Positions 62,999-64,000 of a DNA stretch of 64,000 nucleotides are shown piece by piece. Origin of the DNA: Candidatus Promineofilum glycogenicum (lineage in GTDB: Bacteria > Chloroflexota > Anaerolineae > Promineifilales > Promineifilaceae); contig JADJHJ010000003.1 in the NCBI GenBank assembly GCA_016707605.1, positions 186,001 through 250,000 of the forward strand, written 5' to 3'. Under the pieces are notes generated by a model. The model saw only the letters and a list, made by a program, of their open reading frames with translations, made no database searches and had not been told where the DNA came from. The position numbers and the translations under genes are program-made. Position 1 is the first letter of the stretch. Each line of letters begins with the position of its first letter.

Positions 62999-64000
62999 TT
63001 GAACACACTCAGCAGTTCGAAAACCGTCGTGCGGCTTGGCCCCGTTCTCCTGGCCTACGCCGCTTTTATCGCCCTGGGCATGCCCGATGGCCTGTTGGGC
63101 ATCGCCTGGCCGACCATGCGCGTGGACTTTGGCGTGCCGCTCGACGCCGTGGGCATGTTGCTCATCGCCGCGGTCGTCGGCTACATGACCTCCAGCTTTC
63201 TCAGCGGGACGCTGGTGGGGCGCTTCGGCGTGGGGCAGGTGCTGGCCGTTAGCTGTATGCTGACCGGCGCGGCGCTCGTCGGCTACACCTTCGTGCCGAC
63301 GTGGTGGATGATGGTCTCGTTGGGCGTTGTGGCCGGCCTGGGCGCGGGGGCCGTCGACGCCGGCATGAACACCTACGCCGCCGCCCACTTCGGCGAGGGG
63401 CTGGTGCAATGGCTGCACGCCAGCTATGGCATCGGCATCACCCTTGGCCCGATCATCATCACCACCGCCCTGACCACGTTCGACTCCTGGCGGCTGGGCT
63501 ATCGCCTCGTCGGCGGCTTCCAATTCCTGATGGCCCTGGCCTTTGTCTTCACCCTGTCGTGGTGGAGCGATCAACGCCGGCCGGCCACCGAAGGGCCGCA
63601 GGAAAAGAAGCTGACCGACTATAAGACGCCGATGGGCGAGACGGTGCGCCAGCCGCGCGTCTGGCTGAGTGTGGCCCTGTTCCTGCTCTACGTGGGGGCC
63701 GAGGTTTCGCTGGGCATCTGGGCCTACAGCCTGCTGACCGAATCGCGCGGCATCGAGCCGCGGCTGGCCGGCCTGCTGACCGGCAGCTATTGGGCCATGT
63801 TCACCGTCGGCCGCATTCTGGCCGGCCTCTACGCCAAGCGCATCGGCATCAACACGCTGGTTGTGGGTAGTCTGGCATTGGCGCTGTCGGGGGCGCTGCT
63901 GCTGTGGTGGAACCCGTTCCCGATGGCCAACCTGATCGCCGTGGTTGTGGTGGGCTTTGCCATCGCCCCCATCTTCCCGGCGCTCATCTCCGGCACCAGC
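62999..64000 (+). CDS. MFS transporter, 3' end outside window
   Basis: The frame is open from a TTG at 62999 to the window end, so the last part is missing; 334 residues are seen. It has about nine hydrophobic segments. Typical motifs are GPVLLAYAAFIALGMPDGLLGIAWP, VVAGLGAGAVDAGMNTYAA (MFS motif in the first half, with the Asn-Thr of sugar permeases such as FucP/BglP-like) and LTGSYWAMFTVGRILAGLYAKRIGI (second-half MFS motif). It is probably a sugar or organic-compound permease. GTG 63029 is another candidate start. A GC-rich hairpin (62970-62990) separates it from the ABC operon. Confidence 0.85.
   Translation, partial: MNTLSSSKTVVRLGPVLLAYAAFIALGMPDGLLGIAWPTMRVDFGVPLDAVGMLLIAAVVGYMTSSFLSGTLVGRFGVGQVLAVSCMLTGAALVGYTFVPTWWMMVSLGVVAGLGAGAVDAGMNTYAAAHFGEGLVQWLHASYGIGITLGPIIITTALTTFDSWRLGYRLVGGFQFLMALAFVFTLSWWSDQRRPATEGPQEKKLTDYKTPMGETVRQPRVWLSVALFLLYVGAEVSLGIWAYSLLTESRGIEPRLAGLLTGSYWAMFTVGRILAGLYAKRIGINTLVVGSLALALSGALLLWWNPFPMANLIAVVVVGFAIAPIFPALISGTS

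Overview
The window is GC-rich, gene-dense bacterial chromosome with strong third-position GC bias, which also produces many long antisense shadow frames. Gene content (SpoVS, MurJ, FtsH, MalT-like regulators, a peptide-type ABC operon, several AI-2E-family exporters, a SulP-STAS-cNMP fusion, secreted proteins with Thr/Ala/Pro linkers) and the intergenic repeat style best fit a filamentous or anaerolineal member of the Chloroflexota. That placement is an inference from style, not a computed result. No rRNA, tRNA, prophage, insertion sequence or CRISPR array was seen.

Layout. 1-6.2 kb: the 3' end of an unrecognised protein, a hypothetical protein, pyruvate kinase (frame broken near its 3' end), glycerophosphodiester phosphodiesterase, a lipid kinase and a hypothetical protein. 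6.2-6.5 kb: a non-coding RNA with promoter, 6S-like fold and intrinsic terminator. 6.6-13.1 kb: a DtxR/MntR-type regulator, two M20 peptidases, a decayed ssb, an arsenite methyltransferase/ArsR pair with operator-like palindromes, and homoserine dehydrogenase. 13.3-22.3 kb: a membrane-anchored glycosidase-like protein, SpoVS, MurJ, a phosphoesterase, an enoyl-CoA hydratase and FtsH. 22.5-26.9 kb: a sugar cluster (BadF-type kinase, ChbG-type deacetylase, GH4 glycosidase) and an inositol-phosphatase-family gene. 27-41 kb: a large co-directional glycerol/dihydroxyacetone locus. 41-52.6 kb: small stress-type genes, an ABC exporter, three AI-2E-family proteins, a SulP fusion and a DHFR-like gene. 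52.6-64 kb: a lipoprotein, a giant MalT-like regulator, a five-gene peptide-type ABC transporter operon and the start of an MFS transporter.

The most coherent system is the glycerol/dihydroxyacetone locus. A DhaR-type activator precedes a sigma70-like promoter with two matching 15-bp palindromes, then a glycerol facilitator, DhaK, DhaL, glycerol kinase, a short GlpA-type FAD glycerol-3-phosphate dehydrogenase, an SdhB-type iron-sulfur protein, two SdhC/D-like membrane proteins and a small two-helix protein. It ends with one polypeptide joining DhaM (EIIA-Man), HPr and complete Enzyme I. GlpA sits where SdhA would be expected, which suggests a glycerol-3-phosphate:quinone oxidoreductase built on a succinate-dehydrogenase-like membrane module.

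The second unusual feature is a set of short-period repeat tracts, most of them arranged as hairpins, at many gene borders. At least a dozen sequence families occur. Some tracts lie inside reading frames: in both interdomain linkers of the DhaM-HPr-EI fusion, in a loop of a TauE-type transporter, and in C-terminal tails. Pyruvate kinase and ssb carry frame disruptions that are either assembly errors or real gene decay.
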